Notes: a model not told the origin generated them from the sequence alone. 64,000 bases of DNA from Lepus europaeus (GCF_033115175.1 NC_084850.1:107119939-107183938), one strand, 5' to 3'. Counted from the first letter of the stretch, positions 1 through 11,910 are shown. Numbers and translations: made by a program.

Positions 1-144
1 TGCATGAATTTGGGGTGAATACAAGCATTCCAAGATAGCAAATGGGTACTTTTCCAAGAATTTCTCCCCCAATAAAAATAATTAGTGACACTGAAAGGTA
101 GTCATTTGAAAAATGAAGAGGGAGTCAAGCCTGCGCATTGGTTG
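1..144. other. unassigned sequence
   Basis: AT-rich sequence at the window edge. No repeat or coding signal was recognised. Confidence 0.4.
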
Positions 145-320
145 ACTGGGTTCTGTCACTAACTTGGTAGGTCTTATGGCCTCATTGGATAAAAATTTCT
201 TATTTTTTCAAATAATTGCTTTGCCTATGTTATAGGATGAGATAACATCAATGTAAATGGTTTGAATATAGTAATGCTTTACAAATCCAGGACATTATTA
301 AGTCTATTATTAATATGCTA
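145..320 (+). repeat. probable MIR SINE, diverged
   Basis: The order of motifs follows the sense strand of MIR: a 'tctgtcactaacttgg' core, a 'cctcattggataaaa' stretch where MIR has 'cctcatctgtaaaa', then 'atgagataacat' and a run like 'gcttta' near the 3' end. Divergence is high, so this is a tentative call. Confidence 0.45.
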
Positions 321-2318
321 GAACATAACAACGAGAAATCTGAGGAATGAAGTTACTGAAATTAATTCAATTAATCTCTGTTTGGAGGGTGGCACATATT
401 TATCTATTAATTGCATAAACTATTATACTGAAAACTACCTAACTCCCAGGTATGCTTTGGTGATTTTTACTCATCCATTTAGTAACATTATAAAAAGAAG
501 TCAGACATGATATACCACAAAATTTTACCCCTAATGGAAGACTATTGAAAACAATTCAGCAGCCACCTTGAAATATGAAGTAAAGAATAACCACCCTTGC
601 AACAATGAAGGTAAAAGTATCACTGAGCCCCTCCTTGTTGTCTTCCATAAAATATCTGTATCTGTGCCAAGTTCAAAGAAAGATATTTTTCCTTTTCTTC
701 CCTCTCAGTGGTGGCTGCTGGTTTCTGGAACTGTAAACAGTTCCCCAGATGACCTGCGGTCATAGTCAAAGAAAGACAAACACAAAGTGTATTTCCTGGG
801 ACTAGGGTCATCAGGTGCTAGGCTTTGTTGAGAGGGAAACATTTCAGAAGAAATAAAGAGGAAGGCACTAGTGGTAGATTCCGCTTGAGATGAGAGTAAG
901 ACAGTCAAGGAAGAGATTGTTGATAGAGGCAAAGGTCCCAAGAAGGTCAAGGATGAAAGAGCAGACTTGTGTGCCATCTGCAACAAAGAAGTTTTAGCTT
1001 GGTAAGTAAGAGACAACAAATGAGTGGTGTTTGTGCTAGCACCCATCAAAACTTAGCAAAAAATGTTGCACACAGCCTGCAGCAAATATAATTTATCAAA
1101 AACCTAGGCTACTATAGATTAAACAGTGGACTGTAATAAGAGAGATGACTCATGCATAAACATTACATTTGAAAATGTCACCTTTTTAAACAAGCCCAGA
1201 CATTTAGGATTGTATAATTCACCACTGAACACTGAGTTAAAGTTCAAATTTGCTACAGAAGTTCTCAGTTCTAATTGATGATTTTCTAGAGTCCTACAAA
1301 TAAAATGCATTTTTGAAATCATGATAGAGGCTTAGAATACTTAAAGATGATGCATGAACTTTGAAGTGAATTGGTAAACTTTGGAGAAATTGGACATTAT
1401 TTTTCTTGTGTTCTTCTCTTTGTATTTACGTCTTCATTTGCTTGAGAGAATTAAGCCTGCTTATTTTGATTTGGTGATGGACATCATCATCACGTCACCT
1501 AGTTACAGCCTATAGCTCGTGGACAATCTTGTTTCATCCACTGCTCTACCCAAGGTCCTTCCCATCTCACACTGCTCTCTTATTTATAAACAATTTTGTT
1601 AAAGCAGACCAGAGGATGCAAGTCAAGGGAGTGCCCATGTCCCATCTCTAATCTTCGGTGGCCTGAACTACAAGTCTATAGTCACAGGCATGTTCTGTAG
1701 TAGTTTTTCTAAGGTAGACAATGCTCATGAGGAAAATTATATTCTCACTTTAAAACTTTCTTTCCCCTTGGTCTGAAAGGGAGGTTTTTTCTACTTACTG
1801 TTTACTTCGCTGATGGCAAAGTAAATCTAGCTATGAGATTATAATTTAAGCTCTTATTTTGGCTATGCTATTACAGAAAAATGTTAGCCATCTCTTTTAT
1901 AAGCTCTAAAGATTAAATTGTGTGTCCTACAGATTCCTTCATAATAAAATTAGTTACCTACCTTGAAGAGAATAGAGAAATGAAAGAACAAGTTAGGCTT
2001 AGAATAGAGAAATGAGGGAGCAAGTCCTAGATCACTTGCTGACAATAGCAATATCACATGAATACTTAGCAAACCGTTTCAACCATTAGATAACAACTTC
2101 AGAAAACATTTATCAGAAGGTCCAATGCCTTCTATAAATTTTAAGAATCATGTATTTGGAAACACCTCTTAAATATCCAACATGGTGTAGTTTGTTTAAC
2201 CAGTAAACTTAAGCACAAACATATAAAATGTTTTTAGTTTCTTTCTACCAACAAGTATAAAACATATGATGCAGAGATTCAGGTCACACGAATTAAAATG
2301 TATCTTTGATTAAACTGC
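321..2318. other. unassigned sequence, no gene seen
   Basis: About 2 kb of AT-rich DNA with no recognisable interspersed repeat and no convincing exon. Open frames here are at most 114 codons (705..1049, minus), show no familiar motif and overlap frames on the other strand. It could hold very old decayed repeats that only a profile search would find. Confidence 0.5.
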
Positions 2319-3225
2319 AGCTGAGGGGACGGCCAAGCAGTGTCAGCAACATTGCAGGCAGAACTGTAAACTTCTTGTTAGAGATGCCACCTGCCTTTAC
2401 CTGGCCAGCTCTCCTCCCAGGCCAGCCAAGTAATGAAAGTCAACAGGGTGCCTTCCCCCAGGTGGTTCACACCTCCCTTAGGATATACCCCATGTGAAGA
2501 GATAGATAGGTCTGGGCCTCTTAACTTACAAGGCCTAAAGCCCAACAGATTATTATCAAGCCCCTTCTATCAGGTTCTAGAAAGACCCTGTCTAGCGCAC
2601 TTGGGCCTCATTCCTTTGTAATCATAACCTCTACTCTACCACCAATGGCTCTACTCCCAACCTGTGTGTACTGATGGTCCTCTTCCCCACTTCATGCTGT
2701 ATAATTGTTCAGACCTGGTTAATGCCACTCTTAGGATCATTGGTTACTATCCTCACCCTGTCTTTTATGACCTTGTCTAAATATGATCAGAGTCGGCAAA
2801 CTTGGAAGGCTTCCATAACCTTGGCAACTCATGGCGAGAGCCTAGGGTGGTTACTGGCGCCATAAACTAGAGTGTCAATTTGTTGGGTCAACAACAGGAG
2901 TCACTGTGCACTTGCTCCTCATGTGGGATCTCTGTCCTTAATGTGCTGTACATTGTGATTTAATGCTATAACTAGTACTCAAACAGTATGTTTCACTTTG
3001 TGTTTCTATGTGGGTGCAAACTGTTGAAATCTTTACTTAATATATACTAAATTGATGTTCTGTATATAAAGAGAATTGAAAATGAATCTTGATGTGAATG
3101 GAAGGGGAAAGGGAGCGGGAGAGGGGAGGGTTACGGGTGGGAGGGAAGTTATGGGAGGGGGAAGCCATTGTAATCCATAAGCTGTACCTTGGAAATTTAT
3201 ATTCATTAAATAAAAGTTAAAAAAA
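2319..3225 (+). mobile_element. Rabbit L1 3' UTR, 5'-truncated, young
   Basis: This segment matches, almost base for base as far as I recall it, the 3' UTR of the young rabbit L1 family. It includes the run of purine-rich blocks at 3100..3170 (alternating GGGA and GGAG), a poly(A) signal AATAAA at 3209..3214 and a short A-rich tail ending at 3225. No ORF2 is present: the copy is truncated to about 0.9 kb of UTR. The small open frames inside it are UTR chance frames. The copy abuts an older L1 lying in the opposite orientation. I could not identify a clean target-site duplication. Confidence 0.85.
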
Positions 3226-3725
3226 CAATTTTATGATTTCCCATCATGTCATCTGCAAGTATCTCAGTCTGTACCTCCAAAAAAATTATGATCATTGCAT
3301 GTAAAATCTCAATATTTATCTCCAAAAATACCACTGTCACATGTAAAAAATTAAGCTTTTTTATTGTCAGATATTCAACCAGTATTCAAATTTCCCTGAT
3401 TATCTCCTATTTGTATTTGTAGTGTGTCGATTGAATCAGAATCCAAATAAGATCTGTGTGTAGCAATGGTTTACTTTTTTTTTTTCAGTATCTTTTGGCT
3501 CCCCCATCTTCTTTCCTTCCTCCCTTTCTTCTTCTTTGCAATTTTTTTGGACTTGTTAGTTGTCCCATGTTTTCTATAGTCTGGCTAATTGCATCTCATG
3601 ATATTGTTCCTCTGTCTCCTATATTTCCTACTAATTGACTATTAAAACAAAGTCTTGAGCGTATTCAATTTCAATTTTTTGGCAATGATCTACCACAAGA
3701 CCAACAAAGACTGATTTTCTCTCTT

Positions 3726-4037
3726 GTATTTGTTTGTTTGTTTGTTTGACAGACAGAGAGACACAGAAAGAGATCTTATGTCTGCTGCTTCACTTCCCAA
3801 ATGCCCACTACAGCCAGGGCTGGGCTGGGCTAAAGTCGAGAGCCAGGAACTCAATCCAGGTCTCCCACATGAATGGCAGAAACCCAATTTCTTGAGTCAT
3901 CACCACTACTTGCCAGAGTCTGCATTAGCAGGAAGCTGGAGTTAGGAGCCAGAACTGGGACTCAAATCCAGCTACTCTGATGTGGGATGTGAGTGTCCCA
4001 GCCAGCATCTTAACTGCTGAGCCAAACATCTGTCCTC
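3726..4037 (-). mobile_element. Rabbit C-type SINE, old copy
   Basis: On the plus strand it begins with a (TTTG)n tail and an AGACAGAGAGA stretch, then the inverted body with 'ccaggtctcccacatg' and 'aggaagctgg', and ends 'catctgtcctcc'. It lacks the strong GC-rich 'gccggcccc' head of young copies, so it is diverged. It sits inside the old L1, whose sequence resumes at once on the right with 'gctcttttggtgatg'. Confidence 0.85.
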
Positions 4038-5377
4038 CGCTCTTTTGGTGATGTTAGCAGTAACTGATAATCATTGTCCAAACCCAGTATTTTATTAGAT
4101 TGTCAAATAGTAATGCTATAATCCCATCATCCCTTAGTTTGTCAGCTAATACATTTCTTTAATGAGGAATCCATGCATAGTTCTTTATTTGTTTATCCTG
4201 ATGTGCTTATTCATGTTGGGGAAAAAAAAAAAACAGGATATAGCTAGGTATTTTTTTTCTCTTTTTGTTACAGTTTTTAAAACATCTGTTGGTCCTCTAA
4301 TACACTCCAAAGAAGATTCAAAGGTGATGAGCGAGTTTTATTTTTAAAAGTTAGAATGAGAAAATCAGTTTAACATATATACATGTTTCAATCCAGTAAA
4401 ATTTTTATCTTTATTGATAATTAATCTGTGCCTCTTATGTCCTTTTGAAAAATCCATAGTAGTTTTAGAAAGCTTCTTTGCTTTCTAGTATGACAGAATG
4501 TTCTAGGCTTATCTTACACACTTTTTCTGCCCTAGTACTAGCATCAGTCATTTTGCCATCGATCCAAGGTTCCTTTTGATGGAAAATGGTACTTAAAGAC
4601 CACAACTTGGACATTAAAGGTGTTCACTGATGCAGGATTGGTCATTATTTTTAGGTCTTTTTTTATATCCGAAGCTAGAAAATAGAGTTTTTAAAAGATA
4701 AAATACAATGAGATTATAATGATATTTCCTTACAAATTTTTATTTAGTATCATCTGTGTTATATCCATATCACCTTTTTCCATGCCCCAAGTCTCAGTTC
4801 CCTACAATGCCAACATAAATATTAATTTGCTTTATCCCACAATGAACACACAACATCAGAATCATAACACCGGCATCACCAAGATATTTTTAGTTTTCAA
4901 TCCTTTGCACATAATCTCTCTAGGAATGTAAAGTGAAATTATTGTGTTTAATTGAAATCATATGGAATAGTTCTCTGGGTAAGCCAAAAAGTTGTTACAT
5001 AGTTTGTTTCATCTGTCTCATATTGCTTTTAATTTTAGGAATTGCTTTTTAAACTTAATTTTGTAACATAATTATGTAAAATAATTTAATGTTTCCAAAT
5101 TCAAATCTACAAAGCAGGGTATATTCCAAGAAGTTCCACTTCTATCTATTGCTTTTGATGTGATTTTTGTTGTTTCCTGCTCCCCTCCTCCATTGATAAC
5201 CATTTTAAAAAATGTTTAAGCTTTAGGTCTATGCTCCCTTTGCTAAAATCAGCAAATACACATATTATGAATACCTATACACATATGAATAGACACATTA
5301 ATACCTTCTCTTTCTTAGAATAAATGATGGTTTATAATAAACACTTTTCCCACATTGCTTTTTTTAACCTCATAAGA

Positions 5378-5506
5378 CAAAGGTGCTTCAAAAATTCATG
5401 GAAAAATATAATTAAAAGACAAATATATTTCGGTGAAAAAAATTTGGAATCCATGCATAGTTGAGCCGTAATATGCCTTTTCCATGAACTTTTTGAAGCC
5501 ACCTCA
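5378..5506. mobile_element. Mariner-like MITE, 129 bp
   Basis: A near-palindrome with terminal repeats of the type TGAGGGTACTTCAAAAAGTT. The left end reads 'caaaggtgcttcaaaaatt', the right end 'actttttgaagccacctca'. The centre carries 'ggaatccatgcatag', shared by the other copies in this window. It encodes nothing. The ends resemble my recollection of Hsmar2-type mariners. Confidence 0.7.
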
Positions 5507-5521
5507 TTTTCATGGACTTTA

Positions 5522-5840
5522 ATTTTTTTTTTTATTTGACAAATAGAGTTAAACAGTGAGAGAGAGAGACAGAGAGAAAGGTTTTCCTTCCGTTGGTTCG
5601 CCCCCCAAATGACTGTTATGGCAGGCGCACTGTGCTGATCCAAAGCCAGGAGCCAGGTGCTTCCTCCTGGTCTCCCATGGGAGTGCAGGGCCCAAGCACT
5701 TGGACTATCCTCCACTGCACTCCCAGGCCACAGCAAAGACCTGGACTGGAAGAGGGGCAATCAAGACTAGAACCCGGTGCCCATATGGGATGCCGGCGCT
5801 GCAGGCGGAGGATTAGCCAAGTGAGCCATGGCGCCGGCCC
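5522..5840 (-). mobile_element. Rabbit C-type SINE, young subfamily
   Basis: Poly(T) tail at the left, then 'tttatttgac', a GA-rich stretch, 'ttccgttggttcg' and at the right end 'agccatggcgccggccc', the inverted pol III promoter head. It lies 15 bp downstream of a MITE inside the old L1. Open frames over it on both strands (142 and 117 codons) are chance reading of the SINE. Confidence 0.95.
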
Positions 5841-6290
5841 TTTAAAATTTTTTTTAACAAAATATACTTACCTTCTGATTTCATTTTCTGAGAACTTTTT
5901 GGGCATTCCCTTGGGTAAACTGGAAAGCACTCCCCAGTGTACATAAAACTATTATAATCGTACCTTTCTATAGCTACACAGCATTCTTTTGTGTAGATGT
6001 GTGACGGTTTTCTGTATCTTACTGATGGAATTTGAATTATTTCCAATCTTTCGCTAAAATGTGTTGTAATGAATAACCTTGCCTATAAGTCTTTCCTTAT
6101 ATTTTTATCAATATATCTTTGAAACAGATTCCTATAAGTGAGATCAGTAATTCAAAGGGTAAATGCAATTTTGATGAAAAGGACTAAATTCTCTTACACG
6201 GGTGCCATGTTGCATCCCTACCAGCATTGTATGAAAGCAGGAGAATGCGTTTTGTGTGATGGCTATTTGTGCTAATTTTAGGGAGTAGAG

Positions 6291-7284
6291 ATGTATTCCC
6301 TCTTAAATCAGATTTGGAGTTGAAAAAGATCCCCTCATCCTGTCTTCCAACCCTGTTAGTTTAATACTTTATGTTGGCAGTATCTGGGCATTACCCATAA
6401 TGCCAATAAATTGCTCCTTTTGGTTCTGCACTCAGAAAGCAGTGGGAACTAATTATTTCAAGGGGCCAGAATTGGCCCATCTCAAACCTTCCCAGTGGGA
6501 CAGGATGTGATACTAGCTGCACAAGCTGCACACACCTTAGACGGCCAGACTCCGACGGGGCAGAAACCTAGCAGGCGTGCTCTTAGACTGATCATCCTGG
6601 ATAATGGTAGCTTCAGATACACACAGGCAATAACATCATCTGCTTTGAATGTCCTCATCTTTATATCACTCCCCTGGCTGGGAAACCTACTCGGGATCCT
6701 TCCCATCTGTGTTGGCAAATGCAGGCTTGTCTGCCCAGTGGCCAGGTTCTCCAAACAAATCGGCCTCCAGTCTGTTCTCCCCTGCATGGCTCCTGTGCTG
6801 TTTGCCAAGCTAAGCTGCTTGCCATTCCTTACACTTGTAGAGACTTTTTTTGCCACTGAGCCTGTGAGAGTAGCATTTCTTGTTCCAAAGATGAACCATA
6901 GAGTTTAGCCTGTGCAGTTCATTCACTTCTCCAAGAACCACCCAGTACCAGACTCCACCGGAATTCATTCTCTCTTAGGCAACAGTTGCAGGAACTCCTG
7001 GTGATTCAAGAACTGATGTCTTGCTACATCCACAAAAAGTTCAGCATCATGTTAGACACATAGCACAGAATTGATACATGTTGGAAGCCTGACTGCCCAG
7101 CACTTAAGTTTATGGCCAAAGACATAATATTCTTGGAGTTAGATCAAAAATTGCAGCTTTTATTAGTCATTCTCTTCAGAAAGAATAGCAAATTAAAGAC
7201 ACTCATTCATGCACATGGGAGAGCACATCTCCATACCTTATAAAAGCAGAAAAGAAAAAAAGGGGGGGCTATAAAAAATCCATA
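6291..7284. other. unassigned sequence with overlapping antisense frames
   Basis: No repeat recognised. Between about 6480 and 6910 the DNA is locally GC-richer, holds six CpGs within 6540..6760, and both strands are open: 137 codons on plus (6495..6908) and 124 on minus (6482..6856). Neither product shows a motif I recognise. I see no ATG context or splice pattern that picks out one of them, so I do not call a gene. Confidence 0.5.
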
Positions 7285-7570
7285 AGCCAGCATGTAACCT
7301 TGTGATTAAGATATCTGCACCCCACATCAAAGTGCCTGGGTTTCATTCTTGGCTCTGGCTCCAAATTCCAGCTTCCTGTCAATGCAGAGCCTGGGAGGCA
7401 GTAGTGATCGCTCAATTAACTGGATCTCAGTCACCCACATGGAAGACTTGGATTGCATTCAGTCTGGGCCTGGCTCTCCCAGCCTTGGCCATTGTGGACA
7501 TCTGGAGAATGAACCAATGGATAGGAGCTCTCTGTCCCTCTACCTGACAAATAAATAAGAATAAATCTCA
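7285..7570 (+). mobile_element. Rabbit C-type SINE, old copy
   Basis: Diverged body: 'gtgattaagatatctgcac', 'gcctgggtttcattc', 'ttccagcttcctgtcaatg', 'gaatgaaccaatggat', then 'ctgacaaataaataag' and 'aataaatctca' at the 3' end. The head is degraded. Confidence 0.85.
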
Positions 7571-9229
7571 CAGTGTACATGGCAGATAACCAAATTGAGC
7601 ACCTTCAAGTTCACCAGATGATAGTGTGTTCAAAAAAAGGAAAATTCAAACCTTTCTAACCACTATGATGACAAATTTACAAGGGAAATTTAGTAGACAC
7701 AGGTGGATCTTCCCCTATTCTAAATGCTTGGCACCAGAATGTTTCAGATTTCATATTTTTTTTTATTTTTGAAAGATTTGCATATATGGAATGAGATATT
7801 TTGGGGATATCGCCCAAGTCTAAATACAACATTTCATTTATGTCTCATATACACCTTATAAATGTGGCCTGGAGGTAATTTTGTGCAATGCTTTTAATAA
7901 TTTTGTGCATGAAACAGTTTCATGGTGTGAAAATTTCCACTTGTGGAGTCATGTTGGTACTCAAAGAGTTTCACATTTTGGAGCATTTCAGATTTTTAGA
8001 TTAGAGCTGCTCAATCTGTGTCTGATTTGCCCATACACATATTTACAACAAAATACAGACACGGATTCTAGCAGTATTTCTGAGTGGTATGTTTACAGAT
8101 TAATGATTTTTCCTTATTTATACTTTTTAGGAATATAGCACAACTTTGAGAACAGTATGCATTATTTTTATCATAAGAAAAATGTCTAAAACATAAACAT
8201 TTACCTAAGATAAAGTATTTGTTTACCAAATACACTTCAGATACATAGATATAATGTAGAAATTTGAACTTGATTAACATTTAACACATCCAAAGGAGGG
8301 AAGAGATCCTAAAAGTAACTCAAAAGCAATCACTGTTTTAATCTTGAGCCAGTATTTGAATAGGCATTATTTACAGCCATAATTTTCAAAGATCAAAGCA
8401 GCCTTCCCTTCCCCACTGTCAAAACAAAGAGAAGAAATGAGCTTGCTGAATCCACATTTGAAGTGCACACAGAGAATGTGCACATGGTGTCTTGCCTCAT
8501 CTGTAATGGCATGTTGTTGACTAGAAGGAAGACAAAAGCAGAGAAGGGAGGGAAATAGAGTTGTGATGTCAGTGTTTAATCTCCTGCCTTAAGGCTAAGG
8601 AGAAGTATTGCCATGCCCCCACCACCATCCAAAAGCAATTGAATGAGTGCAGTGTTTGTACAAGAAAGAAAAGGGATGGGGGAATAAACATATTTCAGGA
8701 GTGGGCTTTTCTGAAGAATAAACTAACTGACTTTCCCTCTGAAGCTGATAAAGTAGCAAGGGTAGGAGGCAGTGGAAATTATAGGGGTTGCAGTACTGGA
8801 GTCGGATGCTTTTTAATGAGTTGCCCTGGGCAAACGTACCTAATCAGCCTCCACTATTCATTCTGCTACTGCCCACATCTTTGCAAATTGGTTCTCATTT
8901 TTATGCCGTAATAAGCTAGAAACACTGGAAACCCTTTCCTAGTTTTAATTTTTCAAAACCTACCTAGCCATATGTCATTTCTAAAGACAACCCCTTCTGC
9001 CTTGAGTTGTTGGCTCCTTTAGCAAAGACAGAAACAGCTCAGGGGCCTCCCTGGTTTCCCCTTCTTCCAAATGGAGACCTGAAAAACATGATGGGTGATT
9101 TTGAGGATATAGGAAAACAGCCAAAAACTCAGCTTCTCCCACCATACGCACAAGGTCTGCTTCTTACACTAGAGTTGGCAGGGGTGGGTGGTGGTGTTTC
9201 CCCACCCACCAAGCAAGCAGTGCTATAGC
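7571..9229. other. unassigned sequence, no gene seen
   Basis: About 1.7 kb without recognisable repeats. Open frames reach 90 codons only and carry no known motif. A poly(T/A) stretch near 7757 is the only simple-sequence feature. Confidence 0.5.
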
Positions 9230-9925
9230 ATCAGACACCAGCTGGGTGTCCTCTAATTCAATTTGACTCAGATCTCTGGAAGCTGTCTACCTGGAAGCAG
9301 TGTCAGATGCCACAGGTCGAGGGCTCAGACCCCTAGAATGCCTCCTGTTTCTGATGCTACTCGCAAGCTCTAGGTAGCTTGATTGATTTGTGTTTCTAAC
9401 CAATCAGCTATAGATTGGGGTTCCCACATCCCCTTCCTCAGGCTCCATTAATTTGCCACTGTAGCTCACAAAACTCAGGAAAATGTGGTTACTGGTTTGC
9501 TATAAAGGATCTTAGGAAGGATTCAGGTGAAGAGGTACACAGGGCAAAGTCTGTGGGAAGTCATGCACAGCTTCTATAGCCTCTCCAGGTATGCCATCCT
9601 TTAGGAACTTCCACGTGCTCAGCTACACTTAACTCTCTGAACCTCTTACTTTGGGGTTTCTATGAAAGCTGCGCTATGTAGGCATGACTAAATGCATCAC
9701 TGACTTTGAGTGTTCAGCTTCTTGGGAAGTTAGGGGAGTGGCATTGAAAGTCCCAATTCTCTTTCTTGGCCTTTCTGGAGACCAACTCCCATCCTGAAGC
9801 TACCAGCCACCTGTCAACTCATTAGCATACTAAAAGACACTATCATTTCAGTGATTCCAAGAATTTTAGGAGTTCCGTGTCAGGAAATGGAAACCAAGAC
9901 CAAATATATAATTCAAAATATCAGC
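9230..9925. repeat. Old ERVL-type LTR (MER21-like)
   Basis: The segment follows in order a long LTR consensus I recall: 'cctctaattcaattt' region, 'cctcctgtttctgatgc', 'ctaaccaatcagctat', 'agctcacaaaactcagg', 'ctataaaggat', 'ccacgtgctcagct', 'tcattagcatactaaaagac' and 'ccaagaattttaggag'. No internal viral coding region is attached, so it is a solitary LTR. The family name is from memory and orientation is not certain. Confidence 0.55.
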
Positions 9926-10175
9926 ATGACTCCAGACCAGTGAAAAATATTCTCTAAATGGAACCTTACTCCCTCCCACCCTTGCCCCAACACATTTAGG
10001 CTGCATCTATTTCTGAAGATGAGTAACTGCTTCTTATCCTTTCTCTTTCTTTCCCAATCTGTCACTAGAAGGGGCCTTCACAAGTTTGTGGATCATTGCA
10101 GCATTATTCACAGCAGCCAAGATATAAAGTCGGCCTAGATGTTCATCGATAGAAGAATGGATAAGAAAAGGTGGT

Positions 10176-10499
10176 CAGGGGATAAGTGATACAGCAGTTA
10201 GGATGCCACTTGGGACATCTGTGTTCCATAGCAAAGTACCTGGGTTTGAATCCTGGCTCCACTTCCAATTCCAGCTTCCTGCTAATGCACATACTGGGAG
10301 GTGACAGATGATGGCTCAAGTATTTGGATCTTTGCCACCCACATGGGAGGCCCAGACTGAGTTCCTGGCTCCTGGCTTTGGCCTGGTCCAGCCCCTGCTC
10401 TTATGGGCATTTAGAGAGTGAATCAGATGATTGGAGATCTCTGTCTGTTCACCTGTCTCTCTCTGTCTCCTTGTATTTCAAATAGAAATAAATTTTTAT
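10176..10499 (+). mobile_element. Rabbit C-type SINE inside L1
   Basis: Body recognised from 'gcctgg'-type motifs: 'acctgggtttgaatcctgg', 'ccacccacatgggagg', 'ggctcctggctttggcc', and a 'caaatagaaataaat' tail. The L1 sequence 'aggtggt' before it and 'aggtgat' after it are the likely target-site remnants. Confidence 0.85.
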
Positions 10500-10504
10500 A
10501 GGTG

Positions 10505-10531
10505 ATATATACATGTACACACACACACATA

Positions 10532-10570
<39 letters not shown>
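10505..10570. repeat. (CA)n(TA)n microsatellite
   Basis: CA repeats pass into a 'atatgtgtgtgtat' step and then a long pure TA run. The tract replaces the 'tatatacacaatgg' stretch of the L1, so it grew out of L1 sequence. Confidence 0.95.
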
Positions 10571-10574
<4 letters not shown>

Positions 10575-10934
10575 ATATTTTAGCCATGAAATTCTGTGGT
10601 TTGTAGCAAAATGGATGGAACTGAAGAGAATTTTGTAAAGTGAAATAAGCCAGGAACAGGAAGATAAATGCTATATGTCCTCCCTGATGTGTGCAAATTA
10701 AAAAAAATAGTCCAACTGAGAATAGTTATTACTGAGGTTGGAAAGGGTGAAGGGATCAGGAGATAGGGACGTTGCATAACAGATATCAATGTGCAGACAG
10801 ACAGAAGTAACAAATTCTAGTGATCCACAGAACAGTGGGGTGACCATAGTTCACAATAATGTATTAAAGTATATAGAACTGGAAGAGAGGTCTCCAAAAA
10901 CAAAGAAATGGTCAAGAAACAAAAAGGTTATTTT

Positions 10935-11206
10935 GGGGGCTGGTGTTGTGGTACAGGCAGCTAAGCCACTGCCTACAACTCCAACATCCCATATGAGCAT
11001 TCATCCAAGTCTCCACTGCTCCACTTCCAATCCAACATCCTGCTATGCTTCTGGGAAAGCATCAGTTGTTGCCACCCACATGGGAGACTCTGATGTAGCT
11101 CCTGTTTCCTGGCTGGCTTTGGTCTGGTCAAGCCCCAGCAATTGTGGCCGTTTAGGGAGTGAACCGGCAGGTGGAGGATCTCTCTGTCTCCGTAACTCTG
11201 CCTGGA
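10935..11206 (+). mobile_element. Rabbit C-type SINE, 3'-clipped
   Basis: Starts with 'gggggctggtgttgtgg' and carries the full body as far as 'ctgtctccgtaactctgcc'. The usual 'tttcaaataaataaatctt' end is missing, so the copy is cut or broken at the 3' side. It lies directly after the L1 3' UTR. Confidence 0.9.
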
Positions 11207-11225
11207 ACTAATGGGAACTGTTATT

Positions 11226-11366
11226 TCTATCTGCTTCCTACCCTCCCAGGCACATCAGCAAGAAGCTGGGTCAGAAGTGGAGCAGCTAGATCTTGAACCA
11301 GCAGCCATATGGGATACTAGCTTTACAGATGGCAGCTTTACCAGCTATGCCACAACACTGGCCCCC
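11226..11366 (-). mobile_element. Rabbit C-type SINE fragment, head half
   Basis: Only the head half is present: 'ccaggcacatcagcaag', 'ccatatgggatactagc' and the inverted head 'cacaacactggccccc'. It is separated by about 20 bp from a plus-strand SINE, making a tight inverted pair. Confidence 0.85.
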
Positions 11367-11378
11367 ATTTTCTTTCTC

Positions 11379-11417
11379 TTTTTTTTAAGATTTATTTATT
11401 AATTTGAAAGTCAGAGT

Positions 11418-11458
<41 letters not shown>

Positions 11459-11723
11459 TCTATCCTCTGGTTCACTATCCAGAAGGCCACCACATCCAGC
11501 CCTGGGCCAGGCCAAAACTAGGAGCCAGGAGCCTCACCTGGGTCTCCCACGTGGGTGGCAGGGGCCTAAACACTTGAGTCATCTTTCAAGCTTTCCCTAC
11601 GCCATTCACAAGGAGCTGGATCAGAAGTGGAGAAGTGGAGCAGCCAGGCTACGAAGCAGCACCTATATGGGATGCCAGTGTTGCAGGCAGTGGCTTCATC
11701 TGCTATACCTCAGTGCCAGCCCC
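11379..11723 (-). mobile_element. Rabbit C-type SINE, full length
   Basis: Inverted copy with 'ttttttaagatttattt', a pure (AG)n stretch at 11420..11455, 'ccaggagcctcacctggg' and a head ending 'cagtgccagcccc'. The AG tract has expanded beyond the usual SINE length. Confidence 0.95.
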
Positions 11724-11910
11724 CTAGGCATTTTCCGAGCTTATCTCAAATAATCATCACAACAACCCCATGAAGAAGATGTAAATATTGCTGTTCCCAT
11801 TTTACAAAGGAAGAAGTTAATGCTCAGAAAAGTTAGATAAGCCGCCCAGGTTTATTGCTGAGCCAATAGTCAAACTCACTCTTAGCACAGAGCTTACTCT
11901 TGACCATGCT
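11724..11910 (-). repeat. MIR SINE
   Basis: Inverted MIR core: 'atcatcacaacaacccc', 'cccattttacaaagg', 'caggtttattgctgagcc', then 'cttactcttgaccatgctgc'. A SINE lies directly on its left side. Confidence 0.8.

Larger units (their letters stand above)
3226..6290 (-). mobile_element. Old L1 (L1ME-like) 3' end, split by later insertions
   Basis: Read on the minus strand this is the 3' part of ORF2 followed by a long 3' UTR of an ancient mammalian L1. Landmarks on the plus strand are 'tttccctgattatctc' (3395 region), 'ttttttggcaatgat' (3675 region), 'agcattcttttgtgtag' (5980 region) and 'taccagcattgtatgaaagc' (6220 region), which corresponds to the ORF2 stretch behind the common 'caccagcaatgtatgag'. 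It is interrupted by a SINE at 3726..4037, a MITE at 5378..5506 and a SINE at 5522..5840. It has no open ORF2 frame and is inert. The exact subfamily needs a library search. Confidence 0.7.
10082..10934 (+). mobile_element. Old L1 (L1M) 3' end, interrupted
   Basis: Sense-strand 3' end of ORF2 ('gatcattgcagcattattc', 'agccaagatataaag', 'gtagcaaaatggatggaac', 'gtgaaataagccagg') followed by an L1M-type 3' UTR ('ggtgaccatagttcacaat'). A SINE at about 10176..10499 and an expanded TA tract split it. ORF2 is not open, so the copy is dead. Confidence 0.8.

Noticed and set aside
2306-2865. Three small plus frames that could suggest a short gene
   Set aside because: All lie in or at the edge of the 3' UTR of a rabbit L1, downstream of where ORF2 ends in full copies.
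5332-5946. Frames of 142 (minus) and 117 (plus) codons
   Set aside because: They span a MITE and a C-type SINE. The same peptide-like strings recur wherever this SINE occurs in the window.
10789-11211. 140-codon plus frame
   Set aside because: It crosses from an L1 3' UTR into a C-type SINE. Both parts are recognised repeats.
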